From the NCBI RefSeq assembly GCF_007483665.1, contig NZ_VIQO01000043.1:1-64000 (forward strand): a stretch of DNA of 64,000 nt. Direction: 5' to 3'. How positions within the stretch are numbered: position 1 is the stretch's first letter; each line of letters opens with the position of its first letter. This document shows, in pieces, positions 15,855 to 24,227 of this stretch. The notes below the pieces were generated by a model, which worked only from the letters and a program-made list of their open reading frames with translations, did no database searches and had not been told where the DNA came from. Origin of the DNA: Catellatospora sichuanensis. Its GTDB lineage: Bacteria; Actinomycetota; Actinomycetes; Mycobacteriales; Micromonosporaceae. The translations under genes were made by a program, and so were the position numbers.

Positions 15855-17075
15855 GTGATCTCGACGTTGGCGCGGCGGCTGGGGTTCGGTGACGCCGTCG
15901 TCATCGGGCTGGGGGCGATGCTCGGCGCCGGTGTGTTCGTCGTGTGGGGGCCGGCGGCGGCCGCCGCGGGCACCGGCGGTGCCTTGCTGGTGGCGCTGCT
16001 GATCGCGGCGGTGGTGGCGGCCTGCAACGCGACGGGATCGGCTCGGCTGGCGGCCCGGTATCCGGAGTCGGGCGGCACCTACGTGTACGGGCGCGAGCAG
16101 CTCGGGGCGTTCACCGGGTTCCTGGCGGGGTGGGCGTTCGTCATCGGCAAGACGGCCAGCTGCGCGGCGATGGCGCTGACGATCGGGTATTACCTGTGGC
16201 CCGCGTACGCCCGCCCGGTTGCGGTCGGCGCGGTCGTGGTGCTGACCCTGATCAACATTCGAGGGGTCACCAAGACTGCCGTCGCCACTCGAATCCTGGT
16301 GGCGATCACGCTGCTCGTGCTGGTCACGGCGGTGGCGGTCGGGTTCTGGGGCGGCGGGGCGCCGGAGGCCGGGTCGGCCGGTCCGGCGGGGCCGTTCAGC
16401 GCGGCGGGGCTGCTGTTCTTCGCGTTCGCCGGGTACGCCCGGATTGCCACGCTCGGCGAGGAGGTCCGCGACCCGGCCCGCACCATCCCGCGGGCGGTAC
16501 CGGTGGCGCTGGGTGTGGTGCTGGCCGTCTATCTCGCCGTCGCACTGGTCTGCCTGTCCGTGCTCGGTATGCCCGCGCTGGCCAGGTCCACCGCGCCGCT
16601 GGCCGACGTGGTGGCCGCGGCCGGAGCGCCCGGGCTGGTCCCGGTCGTGCGGATCGGTGCGGGCGTCGCGGTGTGCGGGGTGCTGCTCAGCCTGCTGGCC
16701 GGCGTGGGCCGGACGATCCTGGCCATGGCCCGGCACAGCGACCTGCCCAAACGCCTGTCCGCGGTGCACGCCAGGTATGCGACCCCGTGGCTGGCGGAGC
16801 TGGCCGTCGCCGCGGTGGTCATCGCGGTGGTGCTGGCCGCGGACGTGCGCGGCGCGATCGGCTTCTCCAGCGTCGCGGTGCTGACCTACTACGCGATCAC
16901 CAATGCGGCCGCGTGGACGCTCGGCGGCCCGAAGCACCTGCGCGCGGTGGCGGCGCTCGGGCTGATCGGCTGCATCGTGCTGGCGATGACCCTGCCCGAG
17001 CCGACCGTGCTGGCCGGGGCGGGCATGCTCGCCGTCGGCGTGCTCGCCTACGTCGTCAGCCGCCGCAAGGGCTGA
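15855..17075 (+). CDS. APC-family amino acid permease
   Basis: The 406-residue protein has about 11-12 membrane helices and the APC-superfamily N-terminal motif GLGAMLGAGVFVVWGPAAA, with YPESGGTYVYGREQLG after helix 2 and FAFAGYARIATLGEEVRDP in the middle. It is slightly short for the family (usually 430-480). It probably imports or exchanges an amino acid or amine across the cytoplasmic membrane; substrate is not predictable. The start is GTG at 15855. The repeat pair just upstream separates it from the PAP2 gene. Confidence 0.85.
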   Translation: MISTLARRLGFGDAVVIGLGAMLGAGVFVVWGPAAAAAGTGGALLVALLIAAVVAACNATGSARLAARYPESGGTYVYGREQLGAFTGFLAGWAFVIGKTASCAAMALTIGYYLWPAYARPVAVGAVVVLTLINIRGVTKTAVATRILVAITLLVLVTAVAVGFWGGGAPEAGSAGPAGPFSAAGLLFFAFAGYARIATLGEEVRDPARTIPRAVPVALGVVLAVYLAVALVCLSVLGMPALARSTAPLADVVAAAGAPGLVPVVRIGAGVAVCGVLLSLLAGVGRTILAMARHSDLPKRLSAVHARYATPWLAELAVAAVVIAVVLAADVRGAIGFSSVAVLTYYAITNAAAWTLGGPKHLRAVAALGLIGCIVLAMTLPEPTVLAGAGMLAVGVLAYVVSRRKG

Positions 17076-17077
17076 CT

Positions 17078-18151
17078 TCAGAGGGCCAGCGCCGCCCGCA
17101 GTCCCGCGTTCACCGCGGCCATCGTGTACGGCCCGAGCGCGCCCGCGGGCGTCGGGCAGTTCGTCGATGCACCACCATGTGGTGCGTCAAACGATGCGGA
17201 GCCGGTGATGACCGCGGCGAGGCGGGTGCCCGGCGCGAAGGTGCCCTGATCGGCCAGGTCGTAGAGGGCGGCGAGCAGCTTCCCGGTGTAGATCGGATCC
17301 AGGGCGAGGCCGTGGCGGCGGTGGAAGTCGGCGACGAACGCGTCGAGCTGCGGGGTCCGCTTGGCGTATCCGCCGAAGTGGTGGTCCAGGTCGATCCGCC
17401 AGTTGTCCGTCGGCGCGCCGAACGCCTGGCGCTGCAGCTCGGTCACCTCGTCGGTCAGGAAACCCGCGCCCTTGAGCACGGCGACCCCGAGCGCGCGACG
17501 GTCCCCGGTCAGGCCGCCGGCGATGCCGGCCAGGGTGCCGCCGGTGCCGACCGGGCAGCAGAGCACGTCGTACTCGGCGTCGATCTCGGCGGGCAGTTCG
17601 GCGCAGCCGCGCACCGCGAGCGCGTTGCTGCCGCCCTCCGGGATCACGTAGCAGTCGCCCCAGACCTGCTTCAGCTCGGCGAGTACGGCATCGGTGTGCT
17701 TGCGGCGGTAGGTGTCGCGGTCGAGATAGGCCAGGGTCATGCCCTGCGCGACGGCGTACGCCAGGGACGGGTTGAGCGGCAGGTGCTCCTCACCCCGCAC
17801 GATGCCCACGGTCCGGAACCCGTGCCGGCGTCCCGCGGCCGCGACCGCCCGTAGGTGGTTCGAGTACGCCCCGCCGAACGTGAGCAGCGTCCCGAACCCC
17901 TGCTCCCGCGCCGCGACCAGGTTGTACTTCAGCTTGCGGCGTTTGTTGCCGGGCAGCTCCGGATCCACGAGGTCGTCGCGAATCAGCAGGAGTGTCACCC
18001 CGGCCCGGTCGAGTCGCCCGTCACGCAGTTCGGAGACGGGCGGTGCCTCGTCGCGATCCCGCGCGGACCGCCGCCGAGCCGTCCGCGTGCCGTGACCGGC
18101 CTCGGGCGAGGCCGCGTACACGGTGGGCGGCAAGCGGTCGGGGTGCGTCAT
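17078..18151 (-). CDS. PLP-dependent D-cysteine desulfhydrase/ACC deaminase-like enzyme
   Basis: The 357-residue enzyme belongs to fold-type II PLP enzymes of the ACC deaminase/D-cysteine desulfhydrase group. It shows IRDDLVDPELPGNKRRKLKY (PLP-lysine region, about 57-76), FGGAYSNHLRAVAAAG and PVGTGGTLAGIAGG for phosphate binding, and HFGGYAKRTP near the C-terminus. The first 40 residues add a basic stretch (RRRSARDRD) unlike most relatives. It follows the aldolase gene by only 32 bp on the same strand, so it may be the last gene of the amino-sugar operon, but it could also be independent. Substrate is not decided by sequence. Confidence 0.75.
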   Translation of the reverse strand: MTHPDRLPPTVYAASPEAGHGTRTARRRSARDRDEAPPVSELRDGRLDRAGVTLLLIRDDLVDPELPGNKRRKLKYNLVAAREQGFGTLLTFGGAYSNHLRAVAAAGRRHGFRTVGIVRGEEHLPLNPSLAYAVAQGMTLAYLDRDTYRRKHTDAVLAELKQVWGDCYVIPEGGSNALAVRGCAELPAEIDAEYDVLCCPVGTGGTLAGIAGGLTGDRRALGVAVLKGAGFLTDEVTELQRQAFGAPTDNWRIDLDHHFGGYAKRTPQLDAFVADFHRRHGLALDPIYTGKLLAALYDLADQGTFAPGTRLAAVITGSASFDAPHGGASTNCPTPAGALGPYTMAAVNAGLRAALAL

Positions 18152-18183
18152 GCCCTCAGTCCACGCGAGATCGTCGAGTCGGT

Positions 18184-19029
18184 CTAGAGCAGGGTCAGGA
18201 AGTGTTGGACCGTGGCGGACATGGCGTCGCGGGCCGGGCGCAGGTACTTGCGCGGGTCCACGAGCTTGGGGTCGGCGGCGAGGATCTCGCGGACCGCGCC
18301 GGTGGCGGCGATGTTGAGAGCGGTGCCGATGTTGATTTTGACGAGACCGCCGGTGACGGCGCGGCGCAGCTCGGCGTCGCCGACGCCGGAGGAGCCGTGC
18401 AGGACCAGGGGGACCGGGACGGCCCAGCGTAGGGCGGCGATCAGGTCATGGTCGAGGGCGGCGTCGCGGCTGGTCATCGCGTGGGAGGAGCCGACCGCGA
18501 CGGCGAGCGCGTCCACCCCGGTCTCGGCGACGTACGCGGCCGCCTCGGCCGGGTCGGTGCGCGCCCCCGGGGCATGAGCGCCCAGCGGCGGTGCGCCGTC
18601 CTTGCCGCCGACGGTGCCCAGTTCGCTCTCCAGCCACAGCCCGTGCTCGTGGCAGAACTCCGCCGCTGCCCTGGTCGCGGCCACGTTCTCCGCGTACGGC
18701 AGGGTCGAGGCGTCGAACATGACCGACGAGAAGCCGTGCTCGGGCGCCTGGTGCAGCAGCGCGACCGACTCCACGTGGTCCAGGTGCAGCGCCACGTCGA
18801 CCGAGGCCAGCTCGGCGACGGCACGGGCGGCGGCGGTGATCGGGCCGAGCCGGCCGCCGTGGAACTTCACCGCGTTCTCGCTGATCTGCAGGATGACCGG
18901 GCGGCCCGCCGCGGCCGCCCCGGCGGTGATCGCCTCGGCGTGCTCCAGGGTGATGACGTTGAACGCGGCGACGCCGGTCCCGGCGGCGGCCGCCTCGGCG
19001 ACCAGCTTTCCGGTGGAAACCAGGGCCAT
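18184..19029 (-). CDS. Class II fructose/tagatose-bisphosphate aldolase
   Basis: The 281-residue enzyme has the class II aldolase pattern: TGVAAFNVITLEHAEAI at the start, ALHLDHVES (zinc-binding), SVMFDASTLPY and LESELGTVGGKDG, then LVLHGSSGVGD and VKINIGTALN. The aldolase splits a ketose 1,6-bisphosphate into two triose phosphates. Its operon context with NagA, a SIS protein and a ROK kinase suggests the GatY/KbaY role (tagatose-1,6-bisphosphate), but fructose bisphosphate is possible. The ATG shares a base with the NagA stop (TGATG), so it is translationally coupled. Confidence 0.85.
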   Translation of the reverse strand: MALVSTGKLVAEAAAAGTGVAAFNVITLEHAEAITAGAAAAGRPVILQISENAVKFHGGRLGPITAAARAVAELASVDVALHLDHVESVALLHQAPEHGFSSVMFDASTLPYAENVAATRAAAEFCHEHGLWLESELGTVGGKDGAPPLGAHAPGARTDPAEAAAYVAETGVDALAVAVGSSHAMTSRDAALDHDLIAALRWAVPVPLVLHGSSGVGDAELRRAVTGGLVKINIGTALNIAATGAVREILAADPKLVDPRKYLRPARDAMSATVQHFLTLL

Positions 19030-20120
19030 CAGATCCACTCTCCCGACTTCATGACGCGGACGACACGCAGCTCGGCGTCCAGCTCGACCAGGTCCGCGCG
19101 CAGGCCGGGGCGCAGCGCGCCGAGCTCGTCGGCCAGGCCGATCGCGCGGGCGGGCGTGGTCGCGGCCATCGCCGCCACGTCCGTGATGGACAGACCCGCG
19201 CCGAGTGCCCGGCGCACCGCTGCGTCCATGGTCAGGGTGCTGCCGGCGATGCTGCCGTTGGCCAGCCGGGCCACCCGGTCGGCGACGGTGACGGTCAGGC
19301 CGCCCAGGTCGTACTCCCCGTCGGGCATACCCGCCGCGGTCATCGCGTCGGTGATCAGCGCGGACCGCGCGCTGCCCGCGCTGTGCGCGGCGAACGCCAG
19401 GGTGCCGTCGTGCAGGTGCACGCCGTCGGCGACCAGTTCGCAGATGACGGTGGGGGAGTCCAGCAGTGCCACGATCGGGCCCGGCTCGCGATGGTGCACC
19501 GGGCGCATGCCGTTGAACAGGTGCGTGCCGACCGTCGCGCCCGCGTCGACCGCGGCCATGACCTCGGCGTACGACCCGTCGGTGTGCCCGACGGCGGCCA
19601 CCACGCCATGCTCGGCCAGTAGCCGGATCGCGTTCAGCGCGCCCGTCCGCTCCGGCGCGATGGTGACCATTCTCAGCGAGCCGTCGGCGATCTTGATGAT
19701 CTCGGTCAGCTCGTCGAGCGACGGGTCGCGCAGGAACTCGGGGTTCTGCGCGCCGCAGCGCGCGTGCGACAGGTACGGCCCCTCGAAGTGCACGCCGGCC
19801 AGCACGCCCTCGGTGACCAGCGGCGCGTACGCCAGCACCGCGTCGCGCATCAGCTCGAACGGCGACGACACCAGGCTCGCCAGCATCGTGGTCGTGCCGT
19901 GGCGCAGGTGGAACGCGGCCGCCTCGCGGGCCGCCGCCGCGTCGCCGGTGGTGAAGGTGAAGCCGCCGCCACCGTGATTGTGGATGTCCACGAAGCCGGG
20001 CAGGATCCACCGGTCCGCAGTCACGGTGCCGGGCCCGACGGACGCGATGCGGTCGCCGTCCAGGTGCACCGAACCCTCGACGACGCCGTCAGGGGTGACG
20101 ATCCGTCCGCTGACGATCAT
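19029..20120 (-). CDS. nagA: N-acetylglucosamine-6-phosphate deacetylase
   Basis: The 363-residue amidohydrolase has FVDIHNHGGGGF (H47, H49), HFEGPYLSHARCGAQNP, GHTDGSYAEVMAA and THLFNGMRPVHHREPG in order, and ALITDAMTAAGMPDG with the catalytic Asp. This is the NagA pattern. It removes acetate from an N-acetyl amino-sugar 6-phosphate in the cytoplasm; with the neighbouring genes, GalNAc-6-P is as likely as GlcNAc-6-P. The start is ATG at 20120, immediately after the 68-bp micro-ORF cassette, which provides its ribosome site (GAGGAGATGGC). Confidence 0.85.
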   Translation of the reverse strand: MIVSGRIVTPDGVVEGSVHLDGDRIASVGPGTVTADRWILPGFVDIHNHGGGGFTFTTGDAAAAREAAAFHLRHGTTTMLASLVSSPFELMRDAVLAYAPLVTEGVLAGVHFEGPYLSHARCGAQNPEFLRDPSLDELTEIIKIADGSLRMVTIAPERTGALNAIRLLAEHGVVAAVGHTDGSYAEVMAAVDAGATVGTHLFNGMRPVHHREPGPIVALLDSPTVICELVADGVHLHDGTLAFAAHSAGSARSALITDAMTAAGMPDGEYDLGGLTVTVADRVARLANGSIAGSTLTMDAAVRRALGAGLSITDVAAMAATTPARAIGLADELGALRPGLRADLVELDAELRVVRVMKSGEWI

Positions 20121-20188
20121 GCCATCTCCTCGCTCCGCTCGTCGGCGGCATCACCGAGCCTGCTGATTCGCTCGCGATGCTCGCTCAT
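20117..20188 (-). repeat. 68-bp coupling cassette copy 1, encoding a 23-residue micro-ORF
   Basis: The cassette proper is 20121-20188. It begins at an ATG that overlaps the ROK kinase stop (ATGA) and its frame ends in a TGA (20119-20117) that overlaps the nagA start (ATGA). The peptide reads MSEHRERIS then RLGDAADERSEEMA, and the final bases GAGGAG serve as the nagA ribosome site. The same unit with the same length occurs at 24156 and 28693. Confidence 0.85.
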
Positions 20189-21117
20189 GCCATCTCCTCG
20201 ATCAGGTCCAGGGCGATGAGGGCCGCGCCGAGGCAGCCGGACTCGTCGCCCAGTTCGGCGCGCACGATCTCCGGTACGCGGTGGAAGGTGACCTTCTTGC
20301 CGAGGGAGTCGCGCAGCGGGGCCAGCAGGGTCTCGCCGGACTCGGCCAGGCCGCCGCCGATGACGACCAGTTCCGGGTCGTACAGCGCCTGGCCGGTGAG
20401 CAGCCCGTCGGCCAGCGCGTCCACGGTCTCCGCCCATACCTGGTCGGCGTGCGGGTCGGCGCCCAGCCGCCCGGCGACCTGCGCCGCGGTCGCGGGGCTG
20501 CCCGCGAGTTCGGCGTAGCGGCGCTCGACCGCGCTGGCCGAGGCCACCGCCTCCAGGCAGCCGCGCAGGCCGCAGCCGCAGAGCGGACCGCCGGGGCGTA
20601 CCACGATGTGGCCGATCTCCCCGGCGGCGCCGTGTGCACCCGTCATGACCGTGCCGTCGACGACGTGCGCGGCGGCGATCCCGGTGCCGATCGGCACCAC
20701 CAGCACGTGCTTGCGGCCCCGGCCTGCGCCGAGCCGGGCCTCGGCCAGGCCGCTGGCCCGCACGTCGTGGCCGACCGCGGTGGGCAGGCCGGTGCGCGCG
20801 ACGACCTCGCCGCGCAGCGGCACATCCCGGAAGCCGATGTTCGAGGAATATGTCGCGATGCCGTTGGCCTCGTCGACGATGCCGGGCACGACCACGCCCG
20901 CGCCGACGGGCCGCCAGCCGCGCTCGGCGGCGGTCGCGGCCAGTCCCGCGGCGACGTCGAGGATGGTGCCGAGCACCGCCTGCGGCCCGCGCTCGCGGCC
21001 GGTGGTGTGGCGCTCGGTGTGGCGTACCCGGTGGGCGACGTCGACCAGGGCGCACTTCATACCGGTGCCGCCGACGTCGATGGAGACGACGACGTCATCA
21101 GGCTGGTGCGGGGTCAT
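20185..21117 (-). CDS. ROK-family sugar kinase
   Basis: The 310-residue protein has the ROK fold: an N-terminal ATP-binding SIDVGGTGMKCALVD (about 11-25), GHDVRASGLAEARLGAG, VPIGTGIAAAHVVDG and the zinc-type CGCGLRGCLEA with EIGHIVV before it. This is a soluble sugar kinase rather than a ROK repressor because no N-terminal HTH is present. In this operon it probably phosphorylates N-acetylglucosamine or a related amino sugar. The ATG at 21117 overlaps the SIS gene stop (ATGA), and its own stop overlaps the first ATG of the micro-ORF cassette. Confidence 0.85.
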   Translation of the reverse strand: MTPHQPDDVVVSIDVGGTGMKCALVDVAHRVRHTERHTTGRERGPQAVLGTILDVAAGLAATAAERGWRPVGAGVVVPGIVDEANGIATYSSNIGFRDVPLRGEVVARTGLPTAVGHDVRASGLAEARLGAGRGRKHVLVVPIGTGIAAAHVVDGTVMTGAHGAAGEIGHIVVRPGGPLCGCGLRGCLEAVASASAVERRYAELAGSPATAAQVAGRLGADPHADQVWAETVDALADGLLTGQALYDPELVVIGGGLAESGETLLAPLRDSLGKKVTFHRVPEIVRAELGDESGCLGAALIALDLIEEMA

Positions 21118-21989
21118 GACAGCACTACCGAGCGGGTCAGGTGGCGGGGGGTGTCGGGGTCGAGGCCCTTGTGCTCGGCCAGCGCGACGGCGAAACGCTG
21201 CGCCACGATCAGGTGCGCGGCCGGGTCGATCGACGGGTCGTGCACGAAGGTCGCGCCGGTCGCCTCGACGTCCTCGCGCAGGCCGGGCGGGACCTCGCCG
21301 AAGGCCCACACCGCGCGGCCGGTGGTGCTGATCGAGATCGGGCCGTGCCGGAAGTCCATCGCCGGGTACGCCTCGGTCCAGAACGTCGCCGCCTCGCGGC
21401 ACTTCAGCGCCGCCTCCTGGGCGAGGCCGTTGGTCCAGCCCCGGCCCACGAAGGTGACCTGCTCGATGGTCGCCGGGTCGAGCGGCAGCGGCAGTTCGAG
21501 GGCGCGCTGCGCGTCGTCGGCGGCCTTGGCCAGGTCCTCGCCGAGCGAGGCACGCAGCAGGGTGAGCGCGCTGGTGGCGAAGCGGGTCTGCACCACGGAG
21601 CGCTCGTCGGCCCAGGGCAGCGCGATCACGTCGCGGGCCAGCGTCACGGCCGGGGTGTCCACGTCGCCGACCAGCACGGTGCAACGGTCGCCGGCCTTGC
21701 GCAGGATGTCGAGGACCTCGGTGGTGGTGCCGGACCGGGTGATCGCGACGATCCTGTCGTACGGGCGGTCGATGGGGAACTCGCTGCCCGCGAAGGCGTC
21801 GGTCTCGCCCTGGCCCGCAGCCTCGCGCAGCGCGGCGTACGCCATGGCCATGAACCAGGAGGTGCCACAGCCGACGACGGCGACGCGCTCGCCGGGGCGG
21901 GGCAGCGCCCCGGTCACCTCGGCGGCCTGCGACACGGCTCGTCGCCAGAGGCCGGGCTGGCTGTTGATCTCTTCGGCGACGTAAGTCAT
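21114..21989 (-). CDS. SIS-domain sugar isomerase/deaminase (AgaS-like)
   Basis: The 291-residue protein carries two SIS folds: VVGCGTSWFMAMAYAALREA (about 44-63) with ITRSGTTTEVLDIL, and FVGRGWTNGLAQEAALKCRE in the second half. FRHGPISIS follows. It is shorter than GlmS because the glutaminase domain is missing. Members convert amino-sugar phosphates, for example galactosamine-6-phosphate to tagatose-6-phosphate (AgaS), which fits the aldolase and NagA neighbours. The start at 21989 is supported by GGAGG. It is the first gene of the operon, opposite the DeoR regulator. Confidence 0.75.
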   Translation of the reverse strand: MTYVAEEINSQPGLWRRAVSQAAEVTGALPRPGERVAVVGCGTSWFMAMAYAALREAAGQGETDAFAGSEFPIDRPYDRIVAITRSGTTTEVLDILRKAGDRCTVLVGDVDTPAVTLARDVIALPWADERSVVQTRFATSALTLLRASLGEDLAKAADDAQRALELPLPLDPATIEQVTFVGRGWTNGLAQEAALKCREAATFWTEAYPAMDFRHGPISISTTGRAVWAFGEVPPGLREDVEATGATFVHDPSIDPAAHLIVAQRFAVALAEHKGLDPDTPRHLTRSVVLS

Positions 21990-22033
21990 GGGCGGGGCCT
22001 CCAAGCAGGCGTGCGCGTAACGGCTCGAAAGTA

Positions 22034-22134
22034 CGGGTTTTCGCGCGCTATTCTGCGTGACACCTCGGACGATGGCAACTCAAGAGTCACATACGCGCAG
22101 CACATCGCGTTGCATGGGCGGGTTTCGCGCACTA
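22034..22134. promoter_or_regulatory. Divergent promoter region with direct repeats, candidate DeoR operators
   Basis: Two direct repeats, CGGGTTTTCGCGCGCTA (22034-22050) and CGGGTTTCGCGCACTA (22119-22134), lie between the SIS operon and the DeoR gene. DeoR proteins often bind repeated sites in such gaps. No footprint is available, so this is a candidate only. Confidence 0.35.
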
Positions 22135-22176
22135 GTGTGCACGCATCCGCTCAAAAAACGCGCAAACGGAGGTTCG

Positions 22177-22962
22177 GTGGACCGGTACGCACGCTGGAAC
22201 GCGTTGCTGGAACTGCTCACCGATTCCGGCCGGGTGAGCGTCGAGCAGGCCGCCGAGCGGCTGGACGTCTCCCAGGCCACCATCCGCCGCGACTTCGACC
22301 AGCTCGCCCAGCAGCAGATGATCACGCGTACCCGGGGCGGGGCGGTCGCCAGCGGCGTCTCGTACGACCTTCCGCTGCGCTACAAGACCGCCAAGCACTC
22401 GGCCGAGAAGCAGCGCATCGGCACGGCCGCGGCCGCGCTGGTGCAGCCCGGCATGGTGGTCGGCCTCAACGGTGGCACGACCACCACCGAGGTGGCCCGA
22501 GCCCTGGCCGTGCGCCCCGAACTCAACTCGGTCTCCGAGGGCGCGCAGCTCACCGTCGTCACCAACGCACTCAACATCGCCAACGAACTGCTGGTCCGCT
22601 CGCGGATGAAGATCGTGGTGACCGGCGGCGTGGTCCGCCCGCAGTCGTTCGAGCTGGTCGGCCCGCTCGGCGGCGGCATCCTGCGCGAAGTCACCCTCGA
22701 CCTGGTGCTGCTCGGCGTCAACGCGATCGACGTGACGCTCGGCGCGGCCGCCCACCACGAGGGCGAGGCAGCGATGAACTCGCTGATGGTGGCCCGCGCC
22801 AAGCGCGTCGCGATCATCGCGGACTCGTCCAAGCTCGGCAGCCACGCGTTCGCCCGGATCTGCCCCGTCGAGCGCATCGAAACCCTGGTCACCGACTCCA
22901 ACGCAGACCCCGCCGTGCTCGCCTCCTTCCGCGAAGCCGGCCTCAACGTCATCGTCGCCTGA
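22177..22962 (+). CDS. DeoR-family transcriptional regulator
   Basis: The 261-residue protein has an N-terminal DeoR winged helix (about 6-58: LLELLTDSGRVSVEQAAERL, SQATIRRDFDQL, MITRTRGGAV) and a C-terminal sugar-phosphate sensor domain (DeoRC) with GLNGGTTTTEVARAL and IADSSKLGSHAFARI. It probably represses the divergent amino-sugar operon and is released by a pathway sugar phosphate. GTG at 22177 is used because GGAGG sits 4 nt ahead; the longer frame from 22057 lies in the intergenic region. Confidence 0.85.
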   Translation: MDRYARWNALLELLTDSGRVSVEQAAERLDVSQATIRRDFDQLAQQQMITRTRGGAVASGVSYDLPLRYKTAKHSAEKQRIGTAAAALVQPGMVVGLNGGTTTTEVARALAVRPELNSVSEGAQLTVVTNALNIANELLVRSRMKIVVTGGVVRPQSFELVGPLGGGILREVTLDLVLLGVNAIDVTLGAAAHHEGEAAMNSLMVARAKRVAIIADSSKLGSHAFARICPVERIETLVTDSNADPAVLASFREAGLNVIVA

Positions 22963-22980
22963 CCCGCCTGCCCTCCCCGC

Positions 22981-23049
22981 TGCCGCAACTCTTGAAGAGT
23001 CGTGCCCTCGGCAGGGTCTTTCGGCCGCGACTTTTCAAGAGTTGCGGCA
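22981..23049. repeat. CTCTTGAAGAG hairpin, copy 1
   Basis: Arms 22981-23002 and 23028-23049 pair over 22 nt with one mismatch around 25 bases; each arm itself contains the palindrome CTCTTGAAGAG or CTTTTCAAGAG. It lies 18 bp past the DeoR stop, as a terminator would. A related copy is at 42061. Confidence 0.6.
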
Positions 23050-23166
23050 CGTTGGGTGAGGGGTCGGGCACCCGGTGCGGTTGTGAAGAATCCGGGAAGA
23101 CCAGGGCTGCGTGTCAGGTGCATACGCCGTAGGGTGCGGAAGTCACTGATACCTAGGAGGTCGCCC

Positions 23167-24159
23167 GTGACCGCTGTCTTGGAGATCCAAGGCCTGCGTA
23201 AGACGTACCGAGCCCGGGGTGGTCCCCGTCGGGCGCTGGACGGCTTCGAGATGTATGTGGAGGCCGGACAGGTCCACGGCTTCCTGGGGCCCAACGGCTC
23301 CGGCAAGACCACCACCCTGCGTACGCTGCTCGGCCTGATCAAGCCGGACAGCGGCGAGATGCGCATCCTCGGTCACGAACTGCCGCGCCTCCTGCCGGAG
23401 GTGGTCGGCAAGGTCGGCGCGATCGTGGAGAGCCCGCAGTTCTTCGGGCACTTCACCGCGCGCGACACACTCTCGCTGCTGGCCGACGCGGGCAACCTGC
23501 CGCAGTCGCGCGTCGACTGGGCGCTGGAGCTGGTCGGCCTGCGCGAGCGGGCCAAGGAGCGCGTCAAGACGTACTCGCTCGGTATGAAGCAGCGGCTGGC
23601 CGTCGCGTCGGCGCTGCTCAAGCAGCCGAAGCTGCTGATCCTCGACGAGCCCGCCAACGGCCTGGACCCGGGCGGCATCCGCGAGATGCGCGACATGATG
23701 GCCACGCTGTCGGCCGGTGGCATGACCGTGGTGCTGTCCAGCCACATCCTCGGCGAGATCCAGCTCATCTGCGACAGCGTCACCATCATCTCGCTGGGCC
23801 GCCGGGTGGCGGCGGGCCCGGTCGCCGAGGTGCTGCAGGCGCACTCGTCGGGTCAGCTGCGGGTCGCCCTCGAGACGCCGGCGGATCTCAGTGCCGCCGC
23901 CCAGGTGCTCGTCGCCGGTGGGTTCGACCTGCAGGCGCACGAGGACTACCTGATCATGTCCGGGGTGGACAAGCCCGCGCTGGTCGCGCGGCTGCTGGCC
24001 GAGCGGCAGCTCTACGTCAGCGAGCTCACGCCGGTGACGGCCGACCTCGAAGACGTGTTCCTGGAGCTGACCGGCACCGCCCCGGTGCCCGGGCAGGTCC
24101 GCTCGGTCGATCAGAGCGTGCGGCCGGAGCTCACGCCGCAGAACGGGGTGGGGGCATGA
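23167..24159 (+). CDS. ABC-2 exporter ATP-binding protein
   Basis: The 330-residue ATPase has Walker A GPNGSGKTT (about 40), the signature SLGMKQRLAVASAL and Walker B LLILDEPANGLDPGG, the form typical of CcmA/DrrA-like ABC-2 exporters. The C-terminal 90 residues resemble the DUF4162-like tail of such ATPases. It probably energises the membrane protein encoded next (24224). The start is GTG at 23167 after AGGAGG at 23155-23160. Its stop overlaps the first ATG of micro-ORF cassette copy 2. Substrate is unknown; these pairs often export lipids, peptides or antibiotics. Confidence 0.9.
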   Translation: MTAVLEIQGLRKTYRARGGPRRALDGFEMYVEAGQVHGFLGPNGSGKTTTLRTLLGLIKPDSGEMRILGHELPRLLPEVVGKVGAIVESPQFFGHFTARDTLSLLADAGNLPQSRVDWALELVGLRERAKERVKTYSLGMKQRLAVASALLKQPKLLILDEPANGLDPGGIREMRDMMATLSAGGMTVVLSSHILGEIQLICDSVTIISLGRRVAAGPVAEVLQAHSSGQLRVALETPADLSAAAQVLVAGGFDLQAHEDYLIMSGVDKPALVARLLAERQLYVSELTPVTADLEDVFLELTGTAPVPGQVRSVDQSVRPELTPQNGVGA

Positions 24160-24227
24160 GCGAGCTTCGCGAGCGAATCAGCAGGCTCGGCGCTGCCGCC
24201 GACGAGCGTAGCGAGGAGAAGGCATGA
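24156..24227 (+). repeat. 68-bp coupling cassette copy 2, encoding a 23-residue micro-ORF
   Basis: The unit 24156-24223 starts in an ATGA overlap with the ABC ATPase stop and ends with a TGA overlapping the permease ATG. The peptide reads MSELRERISRL then GAAADERSEEKA. The terminal GAGGAGAAGGC supplies the ribosome site of the permease. Length and boundaries match the copies at 20121 and 28693. Confidence 0.85.

Noticed and set aside
18184..20010. A 608-residue fused protein across NagA and the aldolase
   Set aside because: The frame of the aldolase is open upstream through the nagA region only as a shadow; the aldolase starts at an ATG coupled to the nagA stop (TGATG).
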